Shown here piece by piece: positions 17,396-26,949 of a stretch of DNA of 64,000 nt; positions within the stretch are counted from its first letter, which is position 1, and every line of letters begins with the position of its first letter. The stretch lies in assembly GCF_003336705.1 (NCBI RefSeq), contig NZ_QMDL01000002.1, forward strand, positions 667,262-731,261. The letters run 5' to 3'. The position numbers and the translations under genes were made by a program. Source of the stretch: Marinobacter litoralis. Lineage in GTDB: Bacteria > Pseudomonadota > Gammaproteobacteria > Pseudomonadales > Oleiphilaceae. The notes under the pieces were generated by a model, which was not told where the DNA came from, did not search any database, and saw only the letters and a program-made list of their open reading frames with translations.

Positions 17396-18259
17396 TCAAT
17401 GCATCAACGTATACAACTTCCTCCGATACGTCCGCACATCCGCATTGTTGTTCCCCAGTTTCTCAAACAGCTCCACCAAGGTCGTCTTGGCCACACCATC
17501 TTTATAAGTGCTATCCGCCTGCATTAACCGGATCAACAAATCCATCGCCTCGGCATTCTGCTCTTGTAGTACTTTGTGTAGCGCTAACTGATGCAAAGCC
17601 TCTGGATCTTTCGGATTGGCTTCCAGCGTTTGCTCCAAGCCTTCGATGGCCGGCAGTTCGCTGGACTGCTTCAAAAACTTAACGCGGGCCGCCAGCTGCT
17701 TGGCTTTGGTCTGCAATTTTTCTTCCGGCGGCAGACTGTCCAGCACTTGCTCGGCGGTTTCCAGGTCGCCCTGCTCGGCTTTTAGCTGGGCCAGATCGAT
17801 CAGTACGTTGAGGTTCTCAGGATCCTTCTGGTTCATTTCCGTCAGGATCGCCAGAGCACCGTCCAGATCACCCGCTTCCCAGAGCGCGTGAGCTTTTTCG
17901 TACGGGTCTTCTGCCGGCGCTTCCACATGCTTTTCCAGCACTTTGCGAATTTCACTTTCCGGCTGGGCACCGTTGAAGCCGTCTACAGCCTGGCCGTCTT
18001 TTACCAGAATCACGGTCGGCAGGCTGCGCACCCCCAAGGACGAGGTCAGCTCTTGCTGCTCATCGGCATTCACTTTGGCCAACAAAAAGTTGCCTTGGTA
18101 TTCGTCCGCCAGCTTTTCCAGTATCGGCATCAGCTGCTTGCACGGCGCACACCAGTCCGCCCAGACATCCACCAAAATGGGCGTTTTGGCGGAGGCTTCC
18201 ATTACCTCCTGCGGAAAGTTGTCCATGGTGGCGTCAAAGATATAGGGTGAAGCAGTCAT
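17396..18259 (-). CDS. cnoX: Thioredoxin-TPR protein, CnoX/YbbN-like
   Basis: 287 aa. An N-terminal thioredoxin fold (about 1-110) with active site WCAPCK (Cys37, Cys40) and the cis-proline segment SLPTVILV is followed by tetratricopeptide-like helices to the end (for example DGALAILTEMNQKDPENLNVL). This is the architecture of CnoX (YbbN), a chaperedoxin that holds unfolded or over-oxidised proteins and hands them to GroEL or DnaK. E. coli CnoX has lost the second active-site cysteine; this one keeps a full CXXC, as in Caulobacter, so it should also be redox active (from family knowledge). It is monocistronic, with a terminator downstream. Confidence 0.88.
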   Translation of the reverse strand: MTASPYIFDATMDNFPQEVMEASAKTPILVDVWADWCAPCKQLMPILEKLADEYQGNFLLAKVNADEQQELTSSLGVRSLPTVILVKDGQAVDGFNGAQPESEIRKVLEKHVEAPAEDPYEKAHALWEAGDLDGALAILTEMNQKDPENLNVLIDLAQLKAEQGDLETAEQVLDSLPPEEKLQTKAKQLAARVKFLKQSSELPAIEGLEQTLEANPKDPEALHQLALHKVLQEQNAEAMDLLIRLMQADSTYKDGVAKTTLVELFEKLGNNNADVRTYRRKLYTLMH

Positions 18260-18394
18260 AAAGTTACCCGGTCATAAGGATGTTTAATGGCTTTGGTAAT
18301 GGGGGCCAGACAATAAAAAATCAAGCCAACTTGAAAATCCCGCCATCGCCGTTACATAAGATAGTAAACACTCACGCCTTTAGAGCGAAACGGT

Positions 18395-20845
18395 ATGAAT
18401 GACGAGAACCGCAAAGACTCCCTGGAAGAATTTGAAGACGACGTGACCGAATACATCGGCAAAGAGGACAACAACAAAGCGCTTGCGTTACCCCAACAGG
18501 CACGGCCGCAACGGATGTACGTGTTGCCAGTAACCAATAGACCTTTCTTTCCGGCACAGGTGCAGCCGGTGATGGTCAACGAAGATCCGTGGCACGAAAC
18601 CCTGAAACGGGTGGCGGACACCGACCACAAAATGCTGGGCATTTGTTTTGTTGAAGACACGGCAAGCGAATCCGGTGTGCCCACCAGCGACGAGCTGGAG
18701 GTTATGGGCTGCGCGGTTCGCGTTCACCAGGCCCAGCGCGAGAACGGCAAAGTGCAGTTCATCGCCCAAGGCCTGCACCGGTTCAAAATCGTGCAATGGC
18801 TGCGCCGCCGCCCGCCCTATCTGGTGGAGGTCGAGTACCCCGAAGAACCAGAAGAGCCGGCCGACGAGCTCAAGGCCTACACGCTGGCCATCATCGGTGC
18901 CATCAAAGAGCTGCTGCGTACCAACCCGCTCTATGGGGAAGACGTAAAGCAGTACTTGTCTCGCTTCGGCCCGGACGACAGCTCACCGCTGGCCGATTTC
19001 GGGGCATCCATGACCAGCGCGCCCGGTCAGGAGCTGCAAGACGTTCTGGATACCGTGCCACTGCTTCGCCGCATGGAGCGAGTACTCCTGCTCATGCGCA
19101 AAGAGTTGGAAGTCGCGCGCCTGCAGTCCGAGATCAACGAAGAAGTGAACGAAAAGGTGCAAAAGCACCAGCGCGAATTCTTCCTGCGCGAACAGCTGAA
19201 AGTCATTCAGCGGGAACTGGGCATCGCCAAAGACGACAAAACCGCCGATGCCGAGCGCTTCGAAGCGCGGATGGCCAAACTGAATCCGCCGGAAGCCGTG
19301 CAAGAACGTTTCGCTGAAGAAATCCAGAAACTGCAGATACTCGAGCAAGGCTCACCGGAATACGGTGTAACCCGCAATTATCTCGACTGGATCACGCAAG
19401 TGCCTTGGGGCAAATACTCCGAAGACCACTTCGACCTCGCGGCTGCGCGCAAAATACTGGACCGGGACCACGACGGCCTCAACGATGTCAAAGACCGTAT
19501 CATTGAATTCCTCGCCGAAGGCTCGTTCAAGGGCGAAATGAGCGGCTCCATCCTGTTGCTGGTGGGCCCACCCGGCGTGGGTAAAACCTCCATCGGTCAT
19601 TCCGTAGCAGATGCTTTGGGCCGGGAATTCTACCGCTTCAGTGTTGGCGGTATGCGCGACGAAGCCGAAATCAAAGGCCATCGCCGCACCTACATAGGCG
19701 CAATGCCCGGCAAGTTTGTGCAGGCACTGAAAGACACCAAAGTGGCCAACCCGGTGATCATGCTGGATGAGATCGACAAAATCGGCTCATCCTTCCAGGG
19801 CGATCCTGCATCAGCGCTGCTGGAAACCCTGGACCCGGAGCAAAACAAAGAGTTTTTGGATCACTACCTCGATGTGCGCATGGACCTGTCCAAAGTCCTG
19901 TTCATTTGCACCGCGAACCAGTTAGACACCATTCCCCGGCCACTGCTGGACCGGATGGATGTCATCCGGCTGTCTGGCTACATCGGTGAAGAAAAGCTCG
20001 CCATTGCCAAGCATTACCTGATCCCTCGACTGCTCAAGCGTGCCGGCTTACTGAAAAAACAGCTAAACATTTCAGACGCTGCCGTGCGGCAAGTGATTGA
20101 AGGGTACGCCCGGGAAGCTGGCGTGCGCAGCCTGGAAAAACTGCTGCACAAAATCATCCGCAAAGGCATTGTGAAACTGCTGGAAAATCCGGACGAACCG
20201 GTCAGAGTGGGTGTGGGCGACTTAACCACCTACCTTGGCCAACCGGCGTTCCGTAAAGAGAAGTCCCTGAAAGGCACCGGCGTGGTGACTGGCCTCGCGT
20301 GGACCGCCATGGGCGGAGCGACCTTGAGCATCGAAGCCTCCCGCGTGCATACCAACCACCGGGGCTTCAAACTGACCGGGCAACTGGGCGACGTGATGCG
20401 CGAGTCCGCAGAAATTGCCTACAGCTACGTGGCCTCCAACCTGAAGCGGTTCAAAGGCGACCCGACCTTTTTCGAAAAGTCGTTCGTCCACCTGCACGTG
20501 CCCGAAGGTGCAACACCGAAGGACGGCCCCAGTGCCGGTATCACCATGGCCACGGCGTTGGTTTCTATCGCTCGCAGAGAAGCTCCGCAGCAGAACATTG
20601 CCATGACTGGCGAACTGACACTTACTGGGCAGGTGCTGCCCGTTGGCGGGATTCGTGAAAAAGTGATTGCCGCAAGACGACAGAAGATCAGTAATCTGAT
20701 TCTGCCGGAGGCGAACCGGGGGGACTACGAAGAGTTGCCGGATTATCTCAAAGAAGGGTTAACCGTGAACTTTGCCAAGAACTACAACGATGTGTTCCAG
20801 GTGTGCTTTGGCAATAAGCCGAAGAGTGGGTCTAGCGTGCACTAA
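18395..20845 (+). CDS. lon: ATP-dependent protease Lon
   Basis: 816 aa cytoplasmic AAA+ serine protease. The N-terminal substrate domain starts near LPVTNRPFFPAQVQPV. The AAA+ module has Walker A GPPGVGKTS (about residue 390) and Walker B IMLDEIDKI. The protease domain holds the Ser713-Lys756 dyad (KDGPSAGIT and GGIREKVIAA). It is about 30 residues longer than E. coli Lon because of an acidic N-terminal extension. It degrades misfolded proteins and short-lived regulators. No clpX or hupB is adjacent, unlike in E. coli, so this may be the second Lon-type gene found in some Marinobacter and Pseudomonas strains. Confidence 0.95.
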   Translation: MNDENRKDSLEEFEDDVTEYIGKEDNNKALALPQQARPQRMYVLPVTNRPFFPAQVQPVMVNEDPWHETLKRVADTDHKMLGICFVEDTASESGVPTSDELEVMGCAVRVHQAQRENGKVQFIAQGLHRFKIVQWLRRRPPYLVEVEYPEEPEEPADELKAYTLAIIGAIKELLRTNPLYGEDVKQYLSRFGPDDSSPLADFGASMTSAPGQELQDVLDTVPLLRRMERVLLLMRKELEVARLQSEINEEVNEKVQKHQREFFLREQLKVIQRELGIAKDDKTADAERFEARMAKLNPPEAVQERFAEEIQKLQILEQGSPEYGVTRNYLDWITQVPWGKYSEDHFDLAAARKILDRDHDGLNDVKDRIIEFLAEGSFKGEMSGSILLLVGPPGVGKTSIGHSVADALGREFYRFSVGGMRDEAEIKGHRRTYIGAMPGKFVQALKDTKVANPVIMLDEIDKIGSSFQGDPASALLETLDPEQNKEFLDHYLDVRMDLSKVLFICTANQLDTIPRPLLDRMDVIRLSGYIGEEKLAIAKHYLIPRLLKRAGLLKKQLNISDAAVRQVIEGYAREAGVRSLEKLLHKIIRKGIVKLLENPDEPVRVGVGDLTTYLGQPAFRKEKSLKGTGVVTGLAWTAMGGATLSIEASRVHTNHRGFKLTGQLGDVMRESAEIAYSYVASNLKRFKGDPTFFEKSFVHLHVPEGATPKDGPSAGITMATALVSIARREAPQQNIAMTGELTLTGQVLPVGGIREKVIAARRQKISNLILPEANRGDYEELPDYLKEGLTVNFAKNYNDVFQVCFGNKPKSGSSVH

Positions 20846-20865
20846 TTCCCGTAAGTTCGGAGAAT

Positions 20866-20894
20866 GGGGGTCTGTCCTCGTAGGGACAGCCCCC
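20866..20894 (+). terminator. Hairpin after lon
   Basis: GGGGG, a bulged T, then CTGTCC pair with GGACAG-CCCCC around a six-base loop. It lies 20 bases after the lon stop. No T-run follows, so it may act as an mRNA 3' stabiliser or weak terminator. Confidence 0.5.
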
Positions 20895-20935
20895 GTCGCA
20901 AGCTTCTTGCTGACAGCATACTGACTAATTTCGTC

Positions 20936-21028
20936 GGCGCTGGGCGGGGCGTGTGTTTTCTGCCGGAAAAAGATGTCTGAGCGAAGCGAGTTATTTTTCC
21001 AAAGAAAACACACGCCCCACCCAGTGCC
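20936..21028. repeat. Long palindromic intergenic element between lon and marR
   Basis: Outer arms 20936-20961 and 21003-21028 match at 24 of 26 positions. Inside, GGAAAAA (20965-20971) pairs with TTTTTCC (20994-21000), leaving a 22-base loop containing GAGCGAAGCGAG. The 93-base element sits between two convergent genes. It may be a REP-like repeat or act as a terminator; no other copy lies in the window. Confidence 0.75.
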
Positions 21029-21054
21029 AGCCCCCAAATTTCAAACAACCAGCC

Positions 21055-21549
21055 TCAGGCCTTTTCCTTCCAGCCATCATCCTTCAATACCGACCCCACT
21101 GTCAGAACCGGCGAAGCATCAATATCATCGGCATCCATCATATGGGCCACGCGCTGCAACGACGACAAAATCATCGTCTGCTCCCACTCTGCCAGATTCT
21201 GAAACTTCTCAATAAAATCTTCCTGCAAAGGATTCGGTGCACGAGCCAACAGATCGGCCCCATCTTCGGTCAAATGGGCATGCACTTTGCGCTTATCTTT
21301 AGTGCTACGCACACGATAAACCAACTTGCGGTGTTCAAGACGGTCCAGAATGGTCGTTACCGTCGCCTGACTGAGGCTGACATTTTCGGCAATCGTACCG
21401 ATTGTCACCTCCCCCAAGTCACGAATGGTACGCATAATCAGCAACTGAGGCCCGGTCAGCCCGGCATGCTTACTCAACCGTTTCGAATGCAAATCCGTTG
21501 CCCGGATAACTCGCCGAAGCGCTACCAACACCTGCTCGTAACTATCCAA
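21055..21549 (-). CDS. MarR-family regulator (CosR/EctR-like)
   Basis: 164 aa with the MarR winged helix: GLTGPQLLIMRTIRDLGEVTIGTIAENVSLSQATVTTILDRL, then the charged wing RSTKDKRKVHAHLT. The N-terminal RATDLHSKRLSKHAGLT resembles regulators of compatible-solute genes (CosR/EctR), but no ectoine or betaine gene is nearby, so function is unassigned. No ATG is available; TTG at 21547-21549 is preferred because GGGAG lies seven bases upstream. A longer TTG start at 21615 would run through an inverted-repeat operator. It is divergent from the TPR gene. Confidence 0.82.
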   Translation of the reverse strand: MDSYEQVLVALRRVIRATDLHSKRLSKHAGLTGPQLLIMRTIRDLGEVTIGTIAENVSLSQATVTTILDRLEHRKLVYRVRSTKDKRKVHAHLTEDGADLLARAPNPLQEDFIEKFQNLAEWEQTMILSSLQRVAHMMDADDIDASPVLTVGSVLKDDGWKEKA

Positions 21550-21576
21550 AACTCGACTCCCAAGCGATTTATTTAT

Positions 21577-21606
21577 ACCTCTAACTATTAGAGGTCTTCG
21601 AACCTC
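21577..21606. promoter_or_regulatory. Inverted-repeat operator upstream of marR
   Basis: ACCTCTAA-CTA-TTAGAGGT (21577-21595) is a perfect 8-3-8 inverted repeat. It shares its right arm with a second dyad, GAGGT-CTTCGA-ACCTC (21591-21606). It lies 28-57 bases before the MarR start, a typical place for autoregulation; MarR dimers bind such dyads. Confidence 0.55.
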
Positions 21607-21750
21607 TCGATGCAAGTGCGAATATTACCTAGCTCAGCTGCGCAGCCTGGTGCCGACAATCCGGGCGGCCCCTCGACATTATTTCTAATGGCCACTGTGC
21701 TAAGGTCAATCACGGATACTGTTCTACTCAACGAAAAACGGACACCTTTA

Positions 21751-22662
21751 ATGATCAGGCACTACCTCGTTTTCATCCTCGCCCTTATTTTTGCCGGACA
21801 CCTCCATGCACAAGGGCAGGAACTTGGCCCGGATAAAGAGCTGACCGACGAAGACCTGGAAGGAAGCATCAAAACGCTGGAAAAACCGATGTATACCCCT
21901 TTCGTGGAGCTATACCTGCTCGACGAAACCAAAGCGCTTCGCCAAGACATGCAAAACACCCGAGCGGAACTTATCGAGAAAGTTGTCGAAAAAGAACTGT
22001 CCGTAGCGGACAAATCCATGTCTTATGCCGCCGATACGGTCACCTACTTCTTCTATTTGATTGCCGGCGCCACCTCTATCCTGGTCGTTATCGGCTGGAA
22101 CTCGATTCGGGACATGCGCCACCAGCTCACCGGCTTGGCAGAGGAACGGGTGAATGAATTGGTGGTGGAATACGAAAAACGCTTGAAAGCCATCGAAGTC
22201 CAGTTGCAGCAAAAGTCTGAGATCATTCACCAGAACCAGGCGGAAATCGAGCTGACCAACGAGGTGCATGCGCTCTGGCTGAAAGCCAGCCAAGAAACGT
22301 CTCAACAGAACAAGATCAACACCTACGACCAGATCCTGGAGCTACGACCAGACGATGTGGAAGCGCTAAGCTACAAAGCCGATGCCGTTCTCGAAATACA
22401 AGAACCGCTCTGGGCCATCAGCCTGTGTAACCGTGCCCTCAAACTGGCACCGGACAACGGTCACGCGCTTTACCAGCTTGCCTGTGCCTTTGCCGAGATT
22501 GGCCGCTGGGAAGATGCCGTTGCCAACCTTGCCAAAGCCATCGAGATCTCCGAAGCCTATCGAGACGACGCATCGGTTGATCCAAGCTTCGAGCAATTGC
22601 ACGATCACGAAAACTTCAAAAATTTGGTTTATATCGACCGCGATGACCCGGAAGACACCTAA
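21751..22662 (+). CDS. Membrane-anchored coiled-coil/TPR protein of unknown function
   Basis: 303 aa. A signal-like N-terminus (IRHYLVFILALIFAGHLHAQ) is followed by a transmembrane stretch at about residues 90-112 (TVTYFFYLIAGATSILVVIGW). Then comes a coiled coil rich in Glu, Lys and Gln (about 120-175) and TPR-like helices to the end (ALSYKADAVLEIQEPLWAISLCNRALKLAPDNGHALY). The start at 21751 gives a clean signal peptide; the frame is open 47 codons upstream without protein-like character. I do not recognise a named family. It may tether or sense partner proteins at the membrane. It is divergent from marR and ends 113 bases before livK. Confidence 0.75.
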   Translation: MIRHYLVFILALIFAGHLHAQGQELGPDKELTDEDLEGSIKTLEKPMYTPFVELYLLDETKALRQDMQNTRAELIEKVVEKELSVADKSMSYAADTVTYFFYLIAGATSILVVIGWNSIRDMRHQLTGLAEERVNELVVEYEKRLKAIEVQLQQKSEIIHQNQAEIELTNEVHALWLKASQETSQQNKINTYDQILELRPDDVEALSYKADAVLEIQEPLWAISLCNRALKLAPDNGHALYQLACAFAEIGRWEDAVANLAKAIEISEAYRDDASVDPSFEQLHDHENFKNLVYIDRDDPEDT

Positions 22663-22775
22663 ACTGGCGGATGTATCGCGGCCCTAGACGCATTTGCTTG
22701 ACAAGGCCTGAGCTGTGGTGTTTCTTAACTCATTGTGAACATAAGAATAACCCTGACACACAGGAACAAAACACG

Positions 22776-23888
22776 ATGAACATTTCCGCAAAGAAACTCG
22801 CTACCGCTGTAAGCGCGTCCGTAGCCCTGATGGCCGCAGGCCATGCTTCTGCTGATATTAAAATAGGCATTGCAGGCCCGATGACAGGCCCGGTCGCTCA
22901 GTATGGTGACATGCAGTTCTCAGGCGCCCGCATGGCCATCGAACGCATCAACGCCGCCGGCGGTGTGATGGGCGAAGATCTGGTTGCCGTTGAAGTCGAT
23001 GACGTTTGCGACCCAAAGCAAGCCGTGACCGTGGCTAACCGCCTGGTGAACGAAGGCGTTCAGTACGTTATTGGCCACCTGTGTTCGAGTTCTACCCAGC
23101 CTGCCTCCGACATCTATGAAGACGAAGGCATTCTGATGATCACCCCGGCCTCCACCAGCCCGGAAATCACCGAGCGCGGTTATGAGCTGGTGTTCCGCAC
23201 CATCGGCCTGGACAGCATGCAAGGCCCCGTCGCAGGTAACTACATCGCCAGCCAGAAGCCGGAGCGAGTTGCCGTTGTTCACGATAAACAACAGTACGGT
23301 GAAGGCATTGCCACTGCGGTTCGTGACACCCTGAAAGATGCCGGCATCGAAGTGGCCATGTTCGAAGGCATCACCGCCGGCGACAAAGACTTCTCCTCGC
23401 TGGTCACCAAAATCAAACAAGCCAACGTGGACTTCGTTTACTACGGCGGCTATCACCCGGAGCTTGGGCTAATCCTGCGTCAGGCTCGCCAGACCGATGT
23501 TAAAGCTAAGTTCATGGGCCCTGAAGGGGTTGGCAACAAAGACATCAACACCATCGCCGGTGAAGCCGCTGAAGGCTTGCTGGTCACCCTACCGCCAAGC
23601 TTTGATGAAAAAGCCGAGAACCAGGAGCTGGTTAAAGCGTTCAAAGACAAAGGCGAAGATCCATCCGGCCCGTTTGTTTTGCCTTCATACACCGCCGTTC
23701 AGCTGGTAGCTGAAGGCATCAAACAAGCCGATTCCAAAGATCCGTTTGACGTTGCCGCCGCTCTGCGCGCCAACAGCTTTGAAACTCCGATCGGAACCGT
23801 TCAATACGACAAAGCCGGGGACCTGAAGTCCTTCGAATTCGTGGTTTACGAATGGCACTCTGACGGTAGCAAGACTCCGGCACAGTAA
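22776..23888 (+). CDS. livK: Branched-chain amino acid-binding periplasmic protein
   Basis: 370 aa. The signal peptide ends at about Ala26 (GHASA), then DIKIGIAGPMTGPVAQYGDMQFSGA, the LivK/LivJ/BraC N-terminus. The ligand-contacting region CSSSTQPASDIYEDEGILMITPASTSPEITE and the two-cysteine pattern are kept. It binds leucine, isoleucine and valine, and possibly alanine or threonine as for BraC. ATG at 22776 is chosen for the signal peptide and the CAGGA upstream; an earlier in-frame start at 22671 would add 35 unlikely residues. A possible -35 TTGACA lies at 22698. It is the first gene of the complete livKHMGF set. Confidence 0.95.
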   Translation: MNISAKKLATAVSASVALMAAGHASADIKIGIAGPMTGPVAQYGDMQFSGARMAIERINAAGGVMGEDLVAVEVDDVCDPKQAVTVANRLVNEGVQYVIGHLCSSSTQPASDIYEDEGILMITPASTSPEITERGYELVFRTIGLDSMQGPVAGNYIASQKPERVAVVHDKQQYGEGIATAVRDTLKDAGIEVAMFEGITAGDKDFSSLVTKIKQANVDFVYYGGYHPELGLILRQARQTDVKAKFMGPEGVGNKDINTIAGEAAEGLLVTLPPSFDEKAENQELVKAFKDKGEDPSGPFVLPSYTAVQLVAEGIKQADSKDPFDVAAALRANSFETPIGTVQYDKAGDLKSFEFVVYEWHSDGSKTPAQ

Positions 23889-23917
23889 GCCAAACCCTCT
23901 TCCGAGGTATAAATAAG

Positions 23918-23954
23918 AGCACCTTCCAACCGCGATCCGGGGGAAGGTGCTTTT
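23918..23954 (+). terminator. Terminator-like hairpin between livK and livH
   Basis: AGCACCTTCC (23918-23927) pairs with GGAAGGTGCT (23942-23951), followed by TTT. A leaky terminator here would let the binding protein be made in excess over the membrane and ATPase subunits. Confidence 0.7.
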
Positions 23955-23984
23955 CTGGCCGTATGCATTCGGAGCTCCCCCAGC

Positions 23985-24908
23985 ATGCAAGACCTCCTGT
24001 ATTTTTCCCAACAGCTCGTTAACGGGCTCACGATCGGGAGCACTTACGCCCTGATCGCCATCGGCTATACGATGGTTTACGGCATTATCGGCATGATCAA
24101 CTTCGCCCATGGCGAAATCTACATGATCGGCGCCTACACCGCGCTTATTGCCATTACCGGCTTAGCCACTCTCGGCGTTGCCTGGTTACCTGTGATTTTA
24201 TTGGTTGCGCTGATTTGCGCAGTGATCGTTTCCAGCTCCATGGGCTGGGCCGTTGAACGGGTCGCCTACCGACCGGTGCGCGGTCGTCACCGGCTAATAC
24301 CGCTCATCTCCGCTATCGGTATGTCGATCTTCCTGCAGAACTACGTCCATTTGGCCCAAGGTTCGCGCAACATCGGCTTTCCGGCACTGATCGACGGCGG
24401 TTTTCGCTTTGGCGCGCCTGAAAGCTTCCAGCTTTCGCTCTCCTACATGCAAATCACCATTTTTATCACCACGCTGATCTGCATGACCTTGCTTTCCCTG
24501 TTCATTTCACGCTCTCGCATAGGGCGGGCGTGTCGAGCCGTTTCCCAGGATTTGGGCATGGCCAACCTGTTGGGTATCGATACCAACCGAATCATCTCGG
24601 CGACCTTTGTCATCGGCGCATCGCTGGCGGCGGTTGCCGGTTTATTGTTGGGCATGTACTACGGATCGGTTGACCCTCTGTTTGGTTTTATAGCCGGCCT
24701 GAAAGCCTTCACCGCAGCGGTACTGGGCGGCATTGGCAGCATTCCCGGCGCCATGCTCGGCGGTTTGATTCTCGGTGTCTCGGAAAGCATGACCTCCGGC
24801 TATCTGAGCGGCGAATACAAAGACGTTGTTTCGTTCAGTTTGCTGATACTGATTCTGCTGTTCAAACCCACCGGCCTGCTTGGCAAACCGGAGGTTGAGA
24901 AGATCTGA
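23985..24908 (+). CDS. livH: Branched-chain amino acid ABC transporter permease LivH
   Basis: 307 aa inner-membrane protein with about eight hydrophobic segments. The LivH hallmark [19 protein letters not shown] lies near residue 40, and the coupling-helix region ([17 protein letters not shown]) near residue 190. With LivM it forms the translocation channel for branched-chain amino acids. It overlaps livM by one base (TGATG), so translation is coupled. Confidence 0.95.
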   Translation: MQDLLYFSQQLVNGLTIGSTYALIAIGYTMVYGIIGMINFAHGEIYMIGAYTALIAITGLATLGVAWLPVILLVALICAVIVSSSMGWAVERVAYRPVRGRHRLIPLISAIGMSIFLQNYVHLAQGSRNIGFPALIDGGFRFGAPESFQLSLSYMQITIFITTLICMTLLSLFISRSRIGRACRAVSQDLGMANLLGIDTNRIISATFVIGASLAAVAGLLLGMYYGSVDPLFGFIAGLKAFTAAVLGGIGSIPGAMLGGLILGVSESMTSGYLSGEYKDVVSFSLLILILLFKPTGLLGKPEVEKI

Positions 24909-26179
24909 TGGCAACACACAACTTAAAACACGCGTTGTTCTGCGCAATCGTTACGGTCGTGATCGCCTACCCGATTCTTGGCCTCAATCTGGTGGCACAA
25001 GGCACCGAAATCGGGCTGGAAGGCGCAACACCCAGCACCATTATTTCGATATTTCTGGCGGCCGGTATCGTATTCTTCTTCCAGCTGTTCCGTGACAGCA
25101 TCATGGGCAACCTGGGCAAACTGCCCAAGCTGAATCCGCTCAGCGGTCGCGAACCCATGCCCGCGGAGAAACGGGCGAAAGTCGAGGCCTGGGTGCTTAC
25201 CGGCATTATCGTACTGGCCTTGTTCTGGCCCTTCGTGGTGTCGCGTGGCGCGGTCGATCTGGCCACACTGGTGCTTATCTACATCATGCTGGCTCTAGGC
25301 CTGAACGTGGTAGTCGGTCTGGCCGGTCTGCTCGACCTTGGCTACGTCGCCTTCTATGCCGTCGGCGCCTACACCTTCGCCCTGCTTTACCACTACTTCG
25401 GTTTCACCTTCTGGATGGCCTTACCGGTTGGTGCCTTGCTGGCCGCCACCTTTGGCATGGTGCTCGGGTTCCCGGTGTTACGGCTGCGGGGCGATTATCT
25501 GGCCATTGTAACGCTGGGCTTTGGAGAAATTATTCGCATTCTTTTGAACAACTGGACGGCGGTTACCGGCGGCCCGAACGGTATCGGCGGCATTCCCGAC
25601 CCGACCTTGTTCGGTATGGAATTCGGTCGCCGGGTCAAAGAAGAAGGCAACACCTCCTTCCACGAAACCTTTGGCATCGCCTACAGCGGTGAACACAAGG
25701 TCATCTTCCTGTACCTGATTGCTCTGGTGTTGGCGGTCATTACCGCACTGGTGATTCGCCGCTTAATGCGCATGCCAGTTGGACGGGCCTGGGAAGCGCT
25801 TCGCGAAGATGAAATCGCAGCCCGCTCTCTGGGTTTGAGCCGCACCGCCGTGAAGCTTTCTGCATTCACCATTGGCGCCTTCTTTGCCGGTTTTGCCGGC
25901 ACCGTGTTCGCTTCCAAACAGGGTTTCATCAGCCCGGAATCCTTCGTCTTCCTGGAATCGGCCATCATTCTGGCGATTGTGGTGCTGGGCGGTATGGGGT
26001 CCCAGATAGGCGTTATTCTCGCGGCCATAGCCGTTACCATTCTGCCGGAGCTCGCGCGTGAGTTCTCAGACTTCCGCATGCTCGTATTTGGAGCCGCAAT
26101 GGTTCTGATGATGGTATGGCGGCCTCAAGGTCTGATGCCGATGCGTCGAATTCCCATTGCACTGAACCGGCAGGAGTGA
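24908..26179 (+). CDS. livM: Branched-chain amino acid ABC transporter permease LivM
   Basis: 423 aa. Unlike short LivM proteins it has an N-terminal extension (about 95 residues) with extra hydrophobic segments, as E. coli and Pseudomonas LivM/BraE do. The core motif [19 protein letters not shown] and the coupling region [21 protein letters not shown] are present. It lies between livH and livG with overlapping or near-overlapping ends, in a tight operon. Confidence 0.95.
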   Translation: MATHNLKHALFCAIVTVVIAYPILGLNLVAQGTEIGLEGATPSTIISIFLAAGIVFFFQLFRDSIMGNLGKLPKLNPLSGREPMPAEKRAKVEAWVLTGIIVLALFWPFVVSRGAVDLATLVLIYIMLALGLNVVVGLAGLLDLGYVAFYAVGAYTFALLYHYFGFTFWMALPVGALLAATFGMVLGFPVLRLRGDYLAIVTLGFGEIIRILLNNWTAVTGGPNGIGGIPDPTLFGMEFGRRVKEEGNTSFHETFGIAYSGEHKVIFLYLIALVLAVITALVIRRLMRMPVGRAWEALREDEIAARSLGLSRTAVKLSAFTIGAFFAGFAGTVFASKQGFISPESFVFLESAIILAIVVLGGMGSQIGVILAAIAVTILPELAREFSDFRMLVFGAAMVLMMVWRPQGLMPMRRIPIALNRQE

Positions 26180-26184
26180 CAGGT

Positions 26185-26940
26185 ATGTTAGAAGTACAAG
26201 ATCTGTCCATGCGCTTCGGCGGTCTGCTGGCCGTGGACGGCGTAAATCTGGACGTTCAGAAGCATGAAATCGTCTCGGTGATCGGCCCTAACGGTGCCGG
26301 CAAAACCACCGTGTTCAACTGCCTCAGCGGGTTTTACAAACCCACTGGCGGCAAGATTCTCTTTGAAGGCAAAGAGGTACAAGGCAAGCCAGACTATAAA
26401 ATCTCACGGCTTGGCATGGTGCGCACCTTCCAGCACGTTCGTTTATTTGGCCAAATGTCAGTGGTCGAGAACTTACTGGTTGCTCAGCACCGCCATCTCA
26501 ACACCAATCTGCTCTCCGGGCTGTTGAAAACGCCAGATTATCGCTCCCGGGAAAAACGATCTTTGGACAAGGCCGCCTATTGGCTGGAACGGGTTGGCCT
26601 TCTGGAACTCGCCAACCGGGAAGCCGGCAACCTGGCCTACGGCCAGCAACGCCGTTTGGAGATCGCCCGCTGCATGGTCACCGAGCCCAAGCTATTGATG
26701 CTCGACGAGCCCGCTGCCGGCCTCAACCCGGCCGAAACCAAAGATCTCAATCAGCTGATCGTGAGCCTGAAAGAGGATTACAACGTTTCAGTGCTGCTCA
26801 TCGAGCACGACATGAGCCTCGTTATGGACATCTCCGACCGGATTACCGTCATTAACCAAGGCCGCCCTCTGGCCAGCGGTACCCCCGACGAAGTTCGCCA
26901 GAACGACGACGTGATCAAAGCTTATCTGGGCGAGGCCTGA
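26185..26940 (+). CDS. livG: Branched-chain amino acid ABC transporter ATPase LivG
   Basis: 251 aa. Walker A GPNGAGKTTVFN (about residues 35-46), signature NLAYGQQRRLEIAR, Walker B LLMLDEPAAGLNP and H-loop IEHDMSLV are intact. ATG at 26185 begins MLEVQDLSMRFGG, with AGGAG ten bases upstream. The frame is open upstream inside livM, but that start is not supported. It forms the cytoplasmic motor with LivF. Confidence 0.96.
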   Translation: MLEVQDLSMRFGGLLAVDGVNLDVQKHEIVSVIGPNGAGKTTVFNCLSGFYKPTGGKILFEGKEVQGKPDYKISRLGMVRTFQHVRLFGQMSVVENLLVAQHRHLNTNLLSGLLKTPDYRSREKRSLDKAAYWLERVGLLELANREAGNLAYGQQRRLEIARCMVTEPKLLMLDEPAAGLNPAETKDLNQLIVSLKEDYNVSVLLIEHDMSLVMDISDRITVINQGRPLASGTPDEVRQNDDVIKAYLGEA

Positions 26941-26949
26941 GGAAGACGC

